64,000 nucleotides of DNA from Georgenia daeguensis (GTDB lineage Bacteria > Actinomycetota > Actinomycetes > Actinomycetales > Actinomycetaceae), in NCBI RefSeq assembly GCF_039537705.1, contig NZ_BAABBA010000002.1, forward strand, positions 62,001 to 126,000. The letters run 5' to 3'. A program made the position numbers and the translations under genes. Positions 34,201 through 42,524 of the stretch are shown here, in pieces (position 1 is the first letter of the stretch; the number at the start of each line of letters is the position of its first letter). The notes beneath the pieces were generated by a model that saw only the letters and a program-made list of their open reading frames with translations, ran no database searches and was not told the DNA's origin.

Positions 34201-35494
34201 CGGTCGTCGCCAGATGGGCGCCGCGGAGCCCGGCCCTGGCCTCGTCGAGGACGCTCGCGGTCTCACGGGCGGCCTCGACGACCTCCGCGGCGAGCGCGTC
34301 GACGGCGTCGACGGCCTCGCTCTCGGCCCGGCGTGCGCCGTCGGCGGTCTCGAGCCTGTCCTTCGCCCGCTGGGCGAGCGTCCGGACGTGGCGGTCGCGC
34401 TGGGCGAGGTCCTGGCCGGCGCGGTACGCCTCGGACGACCTCAGGCCCTCGACGGTGGCGGCGAGCTCGCCGTCCCGGGTCTCCAGGCGTTCCACGGCCG
34501 TGCGTGCCTCGACCGTCCGGGCGGCGAGCTGGTCCCGCGTGTCCGCGGCGGTGGCGGCGGCCTCGGCGGCGGTCCGCGCCTCGTCCGCGGTGCGGGCCGC
34601 CCGGTCCGCGGTGGTCCGCAGCTCCGTGGCGGCGTACCGGCCGTAGGTGCCGAGGAAGGTGCTGACGTGCTCGTGGGCGGCGGCGAGCCGGCGCTGGGAC
34701 TCGCGGGACTCGGACAGGTCGTCGAGCCGGCCCCCGGCGTCGTTGAGCGTCTCCTCGGACAGCGGCGGCAGCGCGTCCGAGAGGATGCGCGGCAGGTTGC
34801 CCTCCTCGATGCGGTTGCCGACGTCGGGCGAGCGGAGCGTGCGGATGAGCTGGAGGAGACCGTCGTAGCGTTCGCGCGCGCCGGGCCCGGTCAGGCCGAA
34901 GACGGTGCTGCGGACCCGCTCGCGGTGGGTCTCCGGGTTCTCGGTGAGGCGGTCTGCGCCGACGAGCTCGGCGAGACGGTCGCGGGCCATCGGCTGCCGT
35001 GCGGCGTCGAGGAGCTCCAGGTCGTGGCCCACGCGCAGCGGGGTGGTGAAGTACCAGACCCGCGCGTCGCCGGAGCTCGCCGACCAGCGCACCAGCGCGC
35101 CGAGGGTGAGGTGCTCGGGCGCCGTCCCGCCGTCGCGGACGAGCTCGACCCACAGGTAGCCGAGGCGGTTGCCCTGTCCCTCCGCGCCGACCTTCATCAG
35201 CTCGTCGAGGCGCACCTTGCCGGACCCGGTGGAGTCCATGCGCCGCCGGTCGGCGTCGAGGACGAAGGGCAGGAGCATCTCCAGGGCGCGGCTCTTGCCC
35301 GAGCCGTTCGTGCCGCGCAGCACCATCCGCCCGCCGGAGAACTCGAACGTCTCGTCCCAGTAGTGCCAGACGTTGACGATGCCGGCACGGTGCAGGCGCC
35401 ACCGGTGCGGGTGGTGCCTGACCTGGCCGTCCGGGGCGGTGTCGGCGGCACCGTCCGGGACGGCCGGAGCCGGTGTCGAGGTGGTGGCGGTCAT
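31277..35494 (-). CDS. jetC: JetC: SMC-like ATPase of a Wadjet-type system (TIGR02680)
   Basis: SMC/MukB-type loop-extruding ATPase. 1405 aa, expected size. Walker A GTNGSGKS at 61-68; long Ala/Arg/Glu-rich coiled coils from about 230 to 1150; ABC signature LSQGE near 1299; Walker B LRLVLLDDAF near 1328-1337. Head-coil-coil-head layout is therefore complete and no stop interrupts it. Product partners are JetA (kleisin) and JetB (KITE) encoded just upstream with 4-base overlaps. In Wadjet systems JetABC senses and JetD cuts circular plasmids; the matching jetD here is wrecked. Confidence 0.92.
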   Translation of the reverse strand: MTATTSTPAPAVPDGAADTAPDGQVRHHPHRWRLHRAGIVNVWHYWDETFEFSGGRMVLRGTNGSGKSRALEMLLPFVLDADRRRMDSTGSGKVRLDELMKVGAEGQGNRLGYLWVELVRDGGTAPEHLTLGALVRWSASSGDARVWYFTTPLRVGHDLELLDAARQPMARDRLAELVGADRLTENPETHRERVRSTVFGLTGPGARERYDGLLQLIRTLRSPDVGNRIEEGNLPRILSDALPPLSEETLNDAGGRLDDLSESRESQRRLAAAHEHVSTFLGTYGRYAATELRTTADRAARTADEARTAAEAAATAADTRDQLAARTVEARTAVERLETRDGELAATVEGLRSSEAYRAGQDLAQRDRHVRTLAQRAKDRLETADGARRAESEAVDAVDALAAEVVEAARETASVLDEARAGLRGAHLATTALPGPLEAGVETVGGTVEPVRTRLEGEPQPRQRPAAQHLLLTPADLEDAAARAHEVASAAQARAGEAGNRLQGAVELARARTDADHADAAAGEAEERRAADETAAAGRSQDRDDVARALAGAWRQWVAQDTTAQLLGEVDWPATAVGPLLLDADLLTGDVRAAEAGAEDPHGLRLDELDRVATEAAEPARDRLARTGAGLDAAEQADVARREELAHEQRGLLAAQDPEPPAAPWVRALPEGAEPLWRAVDFADGLSDTDKAGLEAALLSAGLLGAGLSADGTLVAEDGQTLLTPAAPPAQHPLRAALVPDPAAGVPAAAVSAVLARVGLGRDSHTTWVDVDGSWGNGPLRGRHRTDAARHIGAAARAAARAARLAQIDDELAALDLREADRAAARDRLAAARAALTAHVRTAPTGAALADARTLAVAAARQAARSRAEAARLTERARELRAAWKAQEATHRQLCDRHGLPHDADGLRGVRDTARAAQEACRAGAAALTALARRRDRHAEEVARLAGHRERRAEAELRAEEAWDEWHREAAEVEALTESLGQEAGEVHRRLAATEEEQRHVGRELRDARVGAQRLGEKEAVARRDAETAAEAAAAAGAQLTGAVERLRRQVALPGVVAAAGGGELDLPVDGPVTPESVRAAADAVRSAVAGSGTADLNALLRARQKLEAELQGGFDVVPTVAEDVHLVELVDSAGRRPVAEAAADLGARVERAREALTNREHEVFTNFVVGGVGEELRRRLAQSEQLVTAMNESLRSISTSHGIGVRLAWVLDAPEGSRVHRIKELVRTAAPVRPGERTEELIGLLREQVDEQFALDETAGYAHHLKSALDYRDWHQMRVTILGPGANDRRELRGRAKLSQGETRFVSYVTLFAAADAYLSGLGETALRLVLLDDAFAKVDDPTIGELMGLLVRLDLDFCMTAHNLWVTYPQVPCADEYEILRAEGTAAVAVHTHWDGRNRHLTV

Positions 35495-36762
35495 CGGTCC
35501 TCCTGGAGCGGGAACAGGCTCGGCTGCGTCTCGGGCGGGGCGGCGTCGGGCGCGCCGGCGACGCCGACGTCACGTGCCCCGGCGGGAGCCGTGCGCCGCG
35601 GGACGCGGTTGGGCTCGGGCTGGTAGCGGGCGCAGGCCGGGTGCAGCACCAGGCCGGCCGGTGCGCGCCGGGCGAGCCCGACGTCCTCGAGCCGGGCGAC
35701 GACCTCTTCCTGCAGGTGACGCGGGTCGTTGGCGAACGCCTCGGCGAACGTGTTGCCGTACTGCTCCACCAGCAGGTCCACGGCGTCCGACACCGCGGCC
35801 CATGGAGCGAGCAGGCCGGGTACCGTCCGGCCGTCGATCTCGGCGAGCACGCCCGGGCCGCCGTCGAGGTCGTCGACGAGCGCGTTGACCAGCAGGAGGG
35901 CGACGTGCGCGACGGTGCCCTGGCCGGGGAAGGCGATGTCGGTGAGCTCACCGTCGACGTCGTAGGCGAGCGCCCCCTCCTGACGGACCTCCAGCGTCAG
36001 CCCGAAGTGCTCGGCGAGCGTACGGCCCAGGTCGGCGCGCTCCCGGGAGAGGACGTGCTGCTCCTCGGCGCTGAGGTCCTCCCGGCGCACGAGGGGGTTC
36101 TCCACCAGCCTTCGGCGCAAGGCCCTGCGGGGCTGCTCGGCGCCGGCACGCTCCCCGCGTGCCACGAGCTCCTCCGGGCCGGCGACGTCACCGAGCGGGC
36201 GGGCCAGCACGTGCGTGAGCAGCGTCCGGTTGACGTCGAGCAGGGCCTCCTCCTGGCGGTCGCCCCAGGCGCTCACGGAGCCGTCGGTCTCGCTGAGCAC
36301 GCCGCGGTCGAGGAGCAGCGCGATCGCCTGCACGAGATGGCGCCGGTCGGTCAGCGAGTCGTCGACGACGATGCCCGCCACCGCGGCGTCGGCGCGCACC
36401 TGCTCGACGAGGGTGCCGAGGAGCACCTGCTCCCGGCCGCCCGTCTGGAGCAGCGCCGCGCACACGAGGGCGAGGTAGGCGTAGGTGCGCGGCGCGAACG
36501 GCTGCCCGCCCCGGCGCTGGGCGGGCCGCGGCGGGGCGTCGGCGCTCGGGGCGTCCTTGACGAGCCGGGCGAACGAGGACTCCACGACGAGGGGGTAGCC
36601 CAGGACCGCGGGGAACATCTTGCGCAGCGCCGGGGCGTGCCGGCGGACGAGCGCGAACTCCTCCCCGTGGCGGGCCTTCGTCAGGACCGGGTGCCGCAGC
36701 AGGGCCCGGGCAGCCTCCCGCCGTTCGGCGGCGTCGTGCTCGGCGGTGCCGTGGGCGCTCAC
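35491..36762 (-). CDS. jetB: JetB: DUF2398 (TIGR02678) subunit of a Wadjet-type system
   Basis: 423 aa; family-typical opening with RREAARALLRHPVLTKARHG and ALRKMFPAVLGYPLVVESSF, then RTYAYLALVCAALLQTGGRE and DDSLTDRRHLVQAIALLLDRG with winged-helix character (KITE-like partner of the SMC). ATG start overlaps the jetA stop, and its own stop overlaps the jetC start. The disordered, Pro-rich C-terminus ends LFPLQEDR. No truncation seen. Confidence 0.9.
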   Translation of the reverse strand: MSAHGTAEHDAAERREAARALLRHPVLTKARHGEEFALVRRHAPALRKMFPAVLGYPLVVESSFARLVKDAPSADAPPRPAQRRGGQPFAPRTYAYLALVCAALLQTGGREQVLLGTLVEQVRADAAVAGIVVDDSLTDRRHLVQAIALLLDRGVLSETDGSVSAWGDRQEEALLDVNRTLLTHVLARPLGDVAGPEELVARGERAGAEQPRRALRRRLVENPLVRREDLSAEEQHVLSRERADLGRTLAEHFGLTLEVRQEGALAYDVDGELTDIAFPGQGTVAHVALLLVNALVDDLDGGPGVLAEIDGRTVPGLLAPWAAVSDAVDLLVEQYGNTFAEAFANDPRHLQEEVVARLEDVGLARRAPAGLVLHPACARYQPEPNRVPRRTAPAGARDVGVAGAPDAAPPETQPSLFPLQEDR

Positions 36763-38381
36763 GCGAACGCCTCCGCCGGCTCGCGCGGGGTGCCGTTCCG
36801 GGCCGCTGAGGCGCCCGGGGCGGTGGTGCCGGCGTCCCGGGCGCCGGCGGCGGCGACCTCCAGGACGAGCCCGTGGATCGTGAGATCGCCGTCGACGGTA
36901 CGCACCGTCGTCGACGCGGCCGGGTCGGACGCCGCGGCGAGGGTCAGCCCGAGGTCCGTGTCCGTCGCCCGGGCCGCCCCCTCGAGCTGCGGGTGCCGGG
37001 CGAGCAGCCGGGTGAGCTGGCCCAGCAGCAGGCTCAGTGCGGCAGGACTGACCTCGGCGCCGTCGAGACGGCCGGCAGCCACGAGCTCACCGACGGCGGC
37101 GGCACGGGCGTCGGCCTCGCCCTGGGCCTCCGTCAGCAGGCGGACCCGGTCGAGTCCGGGGTCGGGGACCGAGGCGGTACGGCCCCGGGCGCCGCGGTCG
37201 CCGCGCTCCCGCAGGCTCAGCGGGACCTCCACGGGGGTCGCCGCCCACCAGGAGGTGGTCGCGCCGTCCCGGGCGTCGGGCTCCTCGGGGCCGCCGAGCA
37301 GGTGGCGGGCCGGGTAGGCACCGAAGGCGGCGGCGTAGAGCCGGTGCGCCTCGTCGGCGTCGGCGTCGTCGAACCACCGGGCCAGCTTGAGCAGGTCGGC
37401 GCGCCGGCTCACCCCGGTGCCGGCGGACGCCAGCATCCGCTTGGTGTTCGCGAGGAGCTGGCCCAGGGCCTGGTCGGCGGCGAGACGGAGCGTCTCCGGG
37501 CCGGAGCGCCCGTCGGCCCCGGTGTACCAGCCGCGCACCTGGTCCCAGTCCTCCTGTGTGCGGCCGGGCAGCCGCTCCGTGCTCGCGTCGGCCAGCGTCG
37601 GCAGCGCGGCCAGGGCCGCGAGCACCCCGTCGAGGAGCGGCTCGAGAGCGGTGAAGCGGCGGGCGACGACCGGGGCGTGGCGGGCGACGTCGGCGGTGAG
37701 CAGGTCGATGTAGTCGAGCAGCAGCCGCTTGAACTGCTGGTACTCCTCGCCCCCGAGGTCGTAGCGGGTCAGCACGGTGTTCACGTACGCGTAGAAGTCC
37801 CGGACGCTGTCGGAGAAGAGCCGCTGGTTGTTGAACACCGTCGTCACGTCGCCCGAGAGCGCCTCGGCGTCCACCGGACGCGCGTCGGTGGCCGCCTGCA
37901 TGCGGGCGACGATGCGGTCCAGGGTCTCCGCCGTGGCGCCGAGCAGCTCGCGGGCGACCTCCCGGGCGCCGTCCCCGGCGGCGAGGACGGCCTCCGCGTC
38001 CCGGTGCACGCGGACGCCGAGCTTGGACGCCTGGTACCGGGCGCGGGAGCGCACGTAGTCCTGGACTGTGGCGACCCGCGCGTCCCGGATGCCGCGCACC
38101 AGGTTCCCCCAGCGCTCGAGCTGCTCACACCGCGTGGTGACGTCGTCGACGGAGAGGACGATCCCCCGTTCGGCGAGCCCGTCGCCGACCTCGGCGGCGG
38201 AGAGGTCGGAGAGCAACGTCGACGTGAACAGCGTCATGATGGCGCGGTACTCGACCGCCAGGTCGGCGGTGAGGTAGCGGAAGAGATTCAGCCGCGCCGC
38301 CGCCTCGGTCCGCCCGCCGTCCTCCGTCTCGACCGGACCACCGTCCGGCACGCCGCGGCCCACCCCAGCACTCACTCGCAC
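36759..38381 (-). CDS. jetA: JetA: DUF2397 (TIGR02677) kleisin-like subunit of a Wadjet-type system
   Basis: 540 aa. After a short acidic leader the family block LNLFRYLTADLAVEYRAIMT begins (about 32), followed by LFTSTLLSDLSAAEVGDGLA, a helical RCEQLERWGNLVRGIRDARV, and a central all-helical region with GGEEYQQFKRLLLDYIDLLT. GTG start at 38381 follows GAAGGGAC. First gene of the four-gene leftward chain jetA-jetB-jetC-jetD, set between the trehalose and siderophore operons. Confidence 0.9.
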   Translation of the reverse strand: MRVSAGVGRGVPDGGPVETEDGGRTEAAARLNLFRYLTADLAVEYRAIMTLFTSTLLSDLSAAEVGDGLAERGIVLSVDDVTTRCEQLERWGNLVRGIRDARVATVQDYVRSRARYQASKLGVRVHRDAEAVLAAGDGAREVARELLGATAETLDRIVARMQAATDARPVDAEALSGDVTTVFNNQRLFSDSVRDFYAYVNTVLTRYDLGGEEYQQFKRLLLDYIDLLTADVARHAPVVARRFTALEPLLDGVLAALAALPTLADASTERLPGRTQEDWDQVRGWYTGADGRSGPETLRLAADQALGQLLANTKRMLASAGTGVSRRADLLKLARWFDDADADEAHRLYAAAFGAYPARHLLGGPEEPDARDGATTSWWAATPVEVPLSLRERGDRGARGRTASVPDPGLDRVRLLTEAQGEADARAAAVGELVAAGRLDGAEVSPAALSLLLGQLTRLLARHPQLEGAARATDTDLGLTLAAASDPAASTTVRTVDGDLTIHGLVLEVAAAGARDAGTTAPGASAARNGTPREPAEAFA

Positions 38382-38526
38382 GTCCCTTCCTCGCCGCAGC
38401 GACGGTCCACCTTAGTCGCCGGCCTCGTCCCGAACGGGTCGATGCCGCGCGCGTGCCGGAGTGAGGTGCGCCGCGCCCAGGCGGGAGCGAGGCGCCGGCG
38501 ACGGGATGAGTGCGCCGCCGGCGCGC

Positions 38527-39285
38527 TCAGTCGTAGTAGACGCCGATGCGGCGCCCGCCCACGATCTCGACCGCCACGTCCATGTCGTAGATGGCGCGCA
38601 GCTTCTCGGTGGTGATGACCTCCTCGGCACCGCCCTGGCAGAGCACGCGGCCGTCCTTCATCGCGACGATGTGGTCGGAGTAGCAGGAGGCGAAGTTGAT
38701 GTCGTGCACGACCAGGACGACCGTCTTGCCGAGCTCGTCCGCGGTGCGCCGCAGCAGCTTCATCATCGCCACGGAGTGCTTCATGTCGAGGTTGTTGAGC
38801 GGCTCGTCGAGGAGCACGTAGTCGGTGTCCTGGCACAGCACCATGGCGACGAACGCGCGCTGGCGCTGGCCGCCCGAGAGCTCGTCGAGGTAGCGGGAGG
38901 CGTACGGGCCCAGGTCGAGGTACTCCATGGCCGCGGCGATGTGCCGGCGGTCCTCGATGGTCAGCCGCCCCCTGGAGTGCGGGTACCGGCCGAACGCGAC
39001 GAGGTCCTGGACGGTCAGCCGCACGGCGAGGTGGTTGTCCTGGCGCAGGATGGACATGCGCCTGGCCAGCTCCTCGCTGGGGGTGCGTGAGACGTCGAGC
39101 CCGTCGATGCTCACGGTGCCGCCGTCCATCTCGAGCAGCCGCGAGATCATCGACAGCACGGTCGACTTTCCCGCGCCGTTGGCGCCGATGATGGAGGTGA
39201 CCCCGCCCGGGGTGAGGGTGAGGTCGACACCGTCGACGACGACGGTGGAGCCGTAGCGCTTGGTCAGGTTCTCCGTGACGATCAT
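38527..39285 (-). CDS. Siderophore ABC transporter ATP-binding protein (YclP/FecE-like)
   Basis: 252 aa ATPase of an iron-siderophore importer. Walker A GANGAGKST (34-42), Q-loop in SILRQDNHLAVRLTVQDLVA, signature LSGGQRQR (about 136-143), Walker B YVLLDEP, H-loop VVHDINFAS. ATG 39285 overlaps the permease stop (ATGA). Last of four genes in binding protein-permease-permease-ATPase order. A GC-rich hairpin-like stretch follows at about 38490-38526. Confidence 0.94.
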   Translation of the reverse strand: MIVTENLTKRYGSTVVVDGVDLTLTPGGVTSIIGANGAGKSTVLSMISRLLEMDGGTVSIDGLDVSRTPSEELARRMSILRQDNHLAVRLTVQDLVAFGRYPHSRGRLTIEDRRHIAAAMEYLDLGPYASRYLDELSGGQRQRAFVAMVLCQDTDYVLLDEPLNNLDMKHSVAMMKLLRRTADELGKTVVLVVHDINFASCYSDHIVAMKDGRVLCQGGAEEVITTEKLRAIYDMDVAVEIVGGRRIGVYYD

Positions 39286-40277
39286 CGACGTCCTCCCCGC
39301 ACGAGCAGCATGATGAACACGATTCCTCCGACGAACTCGACGATGACGCTGAGCACCGTGTCCAGGCCGAACAGGTGCTCGAGGATGGTCTGGCCGCCCA
39401 CGAGCGTGATGACGGCGAGCAGCGACGCCGCGGGCAGCACGTAGGCGTGGCGATGGGTGCCGGCCACCAGGTAGGCGAGGTTGGCCACCAGCAGCCCGAA
39501 GAACGTGATGGGGCCGACCAGGGCGGTGGAGACGGAGACGAGCAGTGCGCACACCACCAGCACGGCCATCGTGCTGCGGTGGTGGTCCAGGCCCAGCGTG
39601 ACCGCGTGCGCCCGGCCCAGCGCCAGCACGTCGAGCTCACGCCGTCGGCTCCACACCCAGGCCGACGCGGCCGCCACGACCACCGTGCACACGGCGAGCA
39701 GCAGCGGGTCGACCGCGTTGAACGAGGCGAACAGGCGGTCCTGGACGATGAGGTACTCGTTCGGGTCGATGACGCGCTGCATGAACGTGGCGAGGGAGCG
39801 GAACAGCACCCCGAAGACGATCCCGACGAGGACGACGAGGTACAGGCTGCGCCGCGCCCCGCCGAAGACCCAGCGGAAGATCAGGAACGAGAAGACCAGC
39901 ATCGCGGCGACCTCGACGGCGAAGCGCAGCGGCGGTGCCAGCCCGTTGACCGTCGTCGCCCCGAGGAAGAAGACCGCGGCTGTCTGGATCAGCGCGTACA
40001 GCGCGTCGAAACCCATGATCGACGGCGTGAGGATCCGGTTCTCCGTGACCGTCTGGAACAGCACCGTGGAGACGGCGATCGCGACGGCGACCAGCACCAT
40101 GGTCGCCAGCCGTTCGGCCCGCATGGGGACCAGCAGGGCGAGGGCGTCGAGCGCACCGACCACGAGGAACCCGAGGACGACGACGACGGCCCCGGCGCTC
40201 AGCAGCGCCAGGCGCAGCCCGGGCCGGGGCACCCCCTGCCCGGCGGGCGCGGTCGTCGTGGAGGGGTCAGCGAGCAC
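39282..40277 (-). CDS. Siderophore ABC transporter permease 2 (YclO/FecD-like)
   Basis: 331 aa, about nine membrane helices, FecCD family. Blocks: ENRILTPSIMGFDALYALIQ, LGRAHAVTLGLDHHRSTMAV and STALVGPITFFGLLVANLAY. GTG 40277 is chosen because it overlaps the first permease's stop by 11 bases; the longer open frame upstream is low-complexity and antisense-like. Confidence 0.9.
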   Translation of the reverse strand: MLADPSTTTAPAGQGVPRPGLRLALLSAGAVVVVLGFLVVGALDALALLVPMRAERLATMVLVAVAIAVSTVLFQTVTENRILTPSIMGFDALYALIQTAAVFFLGATTVNGLAPPLRFAVEVAAMLVFSFLIFRWVFGGARRSLYLVVLVGIVFGVLFRSLATFMQRVIDPNEYLIVQDRLFASFNAVDPLLLAVCTVVVAAASAWVWSRRRELDVLALGRAHAVTLGLDHHRSTMAVLVVCALLVSVSTALVGPITFFGLLVANLAYLVAGTHRHAYVLPAASLLAVITLVGGQTILEHLFGLDTVLSVIVEFVGGIVFIMLLVRGGRR

Positions 40278-41370
40278 CGGAGGGCCTCCGCAGCAGCAGG
40301 TAGAGGAAGAGCGCCGCGCCGACGACGCCCACGACGATCCCGATGGGCACCTCGGCGGGGTGGATGACCACGCGGCCGACGATGTCGCAGACGAGCACGA
40401 ACCCGGCCCCCAGCAGCGCGACCCAGGGCAGCGACCGGCGCAGGTAGTCGCCCATCGCGAGGGAGACGACGTTGGGCACCACCAGCCCGAGGAACGGCAG
40501 CCCACCCACGACGACCACGACGACGGCGCTGGTCACGGCGACGATCGCGAGCCCGAGGGCGAGGACCCGGCGGTAGTTCAGGCCGAGGTTGGTGGTGAAC
40601 TCCTCGCCCAGGCCCGCCACGGTGAAACGGTTGGCCGCGAGGTAGGCGATCACGGCGCAGCCCGCGACGATCCAGAGCATCTCGTAGCGGCCACGCACCA
40701 CGCCGGAGAAGTCGCCGGTCATCCAGCTCGACAGCGTGTGCAGCAGGTCGTTGCGGTAGGCGAGGAAGGTGGAGAGCGCCCCGACGACGCCCGCGAGCAT
40801 CATGCCGACCAGCGGGACCACGACGACCGAGCGCAGCTGGATGCGCCGCAGGATCGTCAGGAACAGGGCGGTGCCGGCGAGGGCGAACACCGCGGCCACG
40901 CCCATCTTCCCCACCAGCGGCATGCCGGGGGCCAGGAGGGTGACGACGAGCAGACCGAGCCCGGCGGACTCGGTCGTGCCGGCGGTGGAGGGCTCGACGA
41001 ACTTGTTGCGCACCAGCAGCTGCATGACGAGGCCGACGATCGCCATCGCGGAGCCCGCGAGCAGGATCGAGACCGTGCGCGGCACCCGGGAGGCGAGCAG
41101 AGTCTGGCGCTGCGCCTCGTCGAGGTCCCCGGACAGGACGTCGCCGACGGAGAGGTCGGAGACCCCCACGAACAGGGAGACGCCCGCCAGTGCCAGGACC
41201 ACGGCGAGGCCGCCGAGCAGGGCGAGGCGCTGCCTGAGGACGCCCGGGCGGTGGCCCGGGTCGGCCCCGCCGGTGCCGTGATCGGGGGGTGCGGCGAAGG
41301 GGTGCGGGCCCGGGCGGGCAGCCGTCGCGGTGGCGGCCCCCCGCCCGTGCCGCGGGTCCGCCGTCGTCAC
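40267..41370 (-). CDS. Siderophore ABC transporter permease 1 (YclN/FecC-like)
   Basis: 367 aa FecCD permease with an unusually long (about 45 residues) Gly/Pro/His-rich N-terminal extension before the first helix. Conserved SRVPRTVSILLAGSAMAIVG, MQLLVRNKFVEPSTAGTTES and FLGLVVPNVVSLAMGDYLRR (ATPase-coupling region). GTG start overlaps the binding-protein stop as GTGA. Confidence 0.93.
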   Translation of the reverse strand: MTTADPRHGRGAATATAARPGPHPFAAPPDHGTGGADPGHRPGVLRQRLALLGGLAVVLALAGVSLFVGVSDLSVGDVLSGDLDEAQRQTLLASRVPRTVSILLAGSAMAIVGLVMQLLVRNKFVEPSTAGTTESAGLGLLVVTLLAPGMPLVGKMGVAAVFALAGTALFLTILRRIQLRSVVVVPLVGMMLAGVVGALSTFLAYRNDLLHTLSSWMTGDFSGVVRGRYEMLWIVAGCAVIAYLAANRFTVAGLGEEFTTNLGLNYRRVLALGLAIVAVTSAVVVVVVGGLPFLGLVVPNVVSLAMGDYLRRSLPWVALLGAGFVLVCDIVGRVVIHPAEVPIGIVVGVVGAALFLYLLLRRPSGAR

Positions 41371-42332
41371 CGGGCCAGCGCCGTCCCGACCTCGTCCAGC
41401 ATCGCGGGCACGTTGCTCAGGCCGTGCATGACGACGTACCAGCGCTCGCCGTCGAGGTAGACGACCTGGTCCTGCTGCCAGGCCGTGGTGGAGGTGACCA
41501 GCTCGTTGTCCAGGACCTGCTCGGCCGCCTGCCCGCTGGCCTCGCCGATGGCAGCGTCGCGGTCGACGACGAACATCCAGTCCGGGTTCGTGTCCCGGAT
41601 CAGCTCGAAGGAGATGGCCTCGCCGTGGTCGGCGGCCTCGACGCCGGTCTCGGCCTCCGTCACACCGAGCTCGGAGTAGATGAGGCCGAAGCGGGAGTCG
41701 GCCCCGTTGAGGGTGACCTCGCCGCCGGAGGTCATCAGCACCATCCCGGAGCCGGCCGCCTCACCCACGGGGCGGATCTCCTCGACCTTGGCGTCGATGT
41801 CCGCCAGGGCGGACTCGACCTCCGCCTCCTTGCCGAAGATCTCGCCGAGCATCGTGGCGCTCTCGCCGAAGTTCGCGAGGTAGTCGCCGCTCCACTCGAA
41901 GGTCGCGTCGACGGTCGGGAAGCTCTCGGACAGCTCGGGGTAGGCGGCCGCGGAGCGGAAGCCGACGATCACGAGATCCGGGTCGAGGCGGGCGAGCGCC
42001 TCGTAGTCCGGCTCCTGCAGGGTGCCGACGTCGGTGTACTCGTCGGAGGAGTACTCGTCGAGGAAGGAGGGCACGTTCGCCTTGGGCAGGCCCACCACGT
42101 CCACGCCGAGCGTGTCGAGAGTGTCGAGGACGCCCATGTCGAAGACCACCACGCGCTGCGGGTCGGCCGGGACCTCGGTGCTGCCCTGCGCGTGCTCCAC
42201 GGTGACGGTGCCGGCGTCACCGCTGGCGTCGCCGGCCGCGTCGTCGGCGCTGGACGCGGAGCATGCCGCGAGGGCGGTGGCCAGGGCGAGGGTGCCGGCG
42301 GCCACGACGGCCCGGCGCGAGGTGCTGCTCAC
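41367..42332 (-). CDS. Siderophore-binding lipoprotein (YclQ/CeuE-like)
   Basis: 321 aa, lipoprotein signal with LAAC (Cys24). The mature part opens with VEHAQGSTEVPADPQRVVVF then DMGVLDTLDTLGV and GLPKANVPSFLDEY, closely following the YclQ/CeuE group that binds petrobactin or other catecholate siderophores. GTG 42332 after AGGAGA. An iron-box-like palindrome lies 24 bases upstream, so iron-dependent repression by a DtxR/IdeR protein is likely. No siderophore synthesis genes are nearby. Confidence 0.9.
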   Translation of the reverse strand: MSSTSRRAVVAAGTLALATALAACSASSADDAAGDASGDAGTVTVEHAQGSTEVPADPQRVVVFDMGVLDTLDTLGVDVVGLPKANVPSFLDEYSSDEYTDVGTLQEPDYEALARLDPDLVIVGFRSAAAYPELSESFPTVDATFEWSGDYLANFGESATMLGEIFGKEAEVESALADIDAKVEEIRPVGEAAGSGMVLMTSGGEVTLNGADSRFGLIYSELGVTEAETGVEAADHGEAISFELIRDTNPDWMFVVDRDAAIGEASGQAAEQVLDNELVTSTTAWQQDQVVYLDGERWYVVMHGLSNVPAMLDEVGTALAR

Positions 42333-42355
42333 GTGTTCTCCTGAGGAAGGGTTAC

Positions 42356-42374
42356 CTAACGAAGGCCACCCTAA
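42356..42374 (-). promoter_or_regulatory. DtxR/IdeR-like iron box before the siderophore operon
   Basis: On the minus strand the site reads TTAGGGTGGCCTTCGTTAG. I count 12 matches of 19 to the TTAGGTTAGGCTAACCTAA-type consensus, best in the left half and centre. A TATATC -10-like hexamer is just upstream (42379-42384), so a repressor bound here would block transcription of the importer. Confidence 0.55.
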
Positions 42375-42524
42375 CCCAGATATACGTAACAGTCCCGTTC
42401 CGTTAATCGCACCGGACTGGCGAGCGGGTGGGCCGACCGTGAGCCGGACGCACCGCTTCAGGTGCCGCGCCGCTCACGGGCGTGACCGCGCACCGCCGTC
42501 CCCGGGGGTGTGAGCCTCCGTCGC

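Noticed and set aside
31094..35626. 1510-codon rightward open frame opposite jetC
   Set aside because: Antisense of an alanine/arginine/glutamate-rich coiled-coil gene in high-GC DNA; repetitive Gly/Arg/Val composition and no recognisable domain. jetC itself has complete ATPase motifs.
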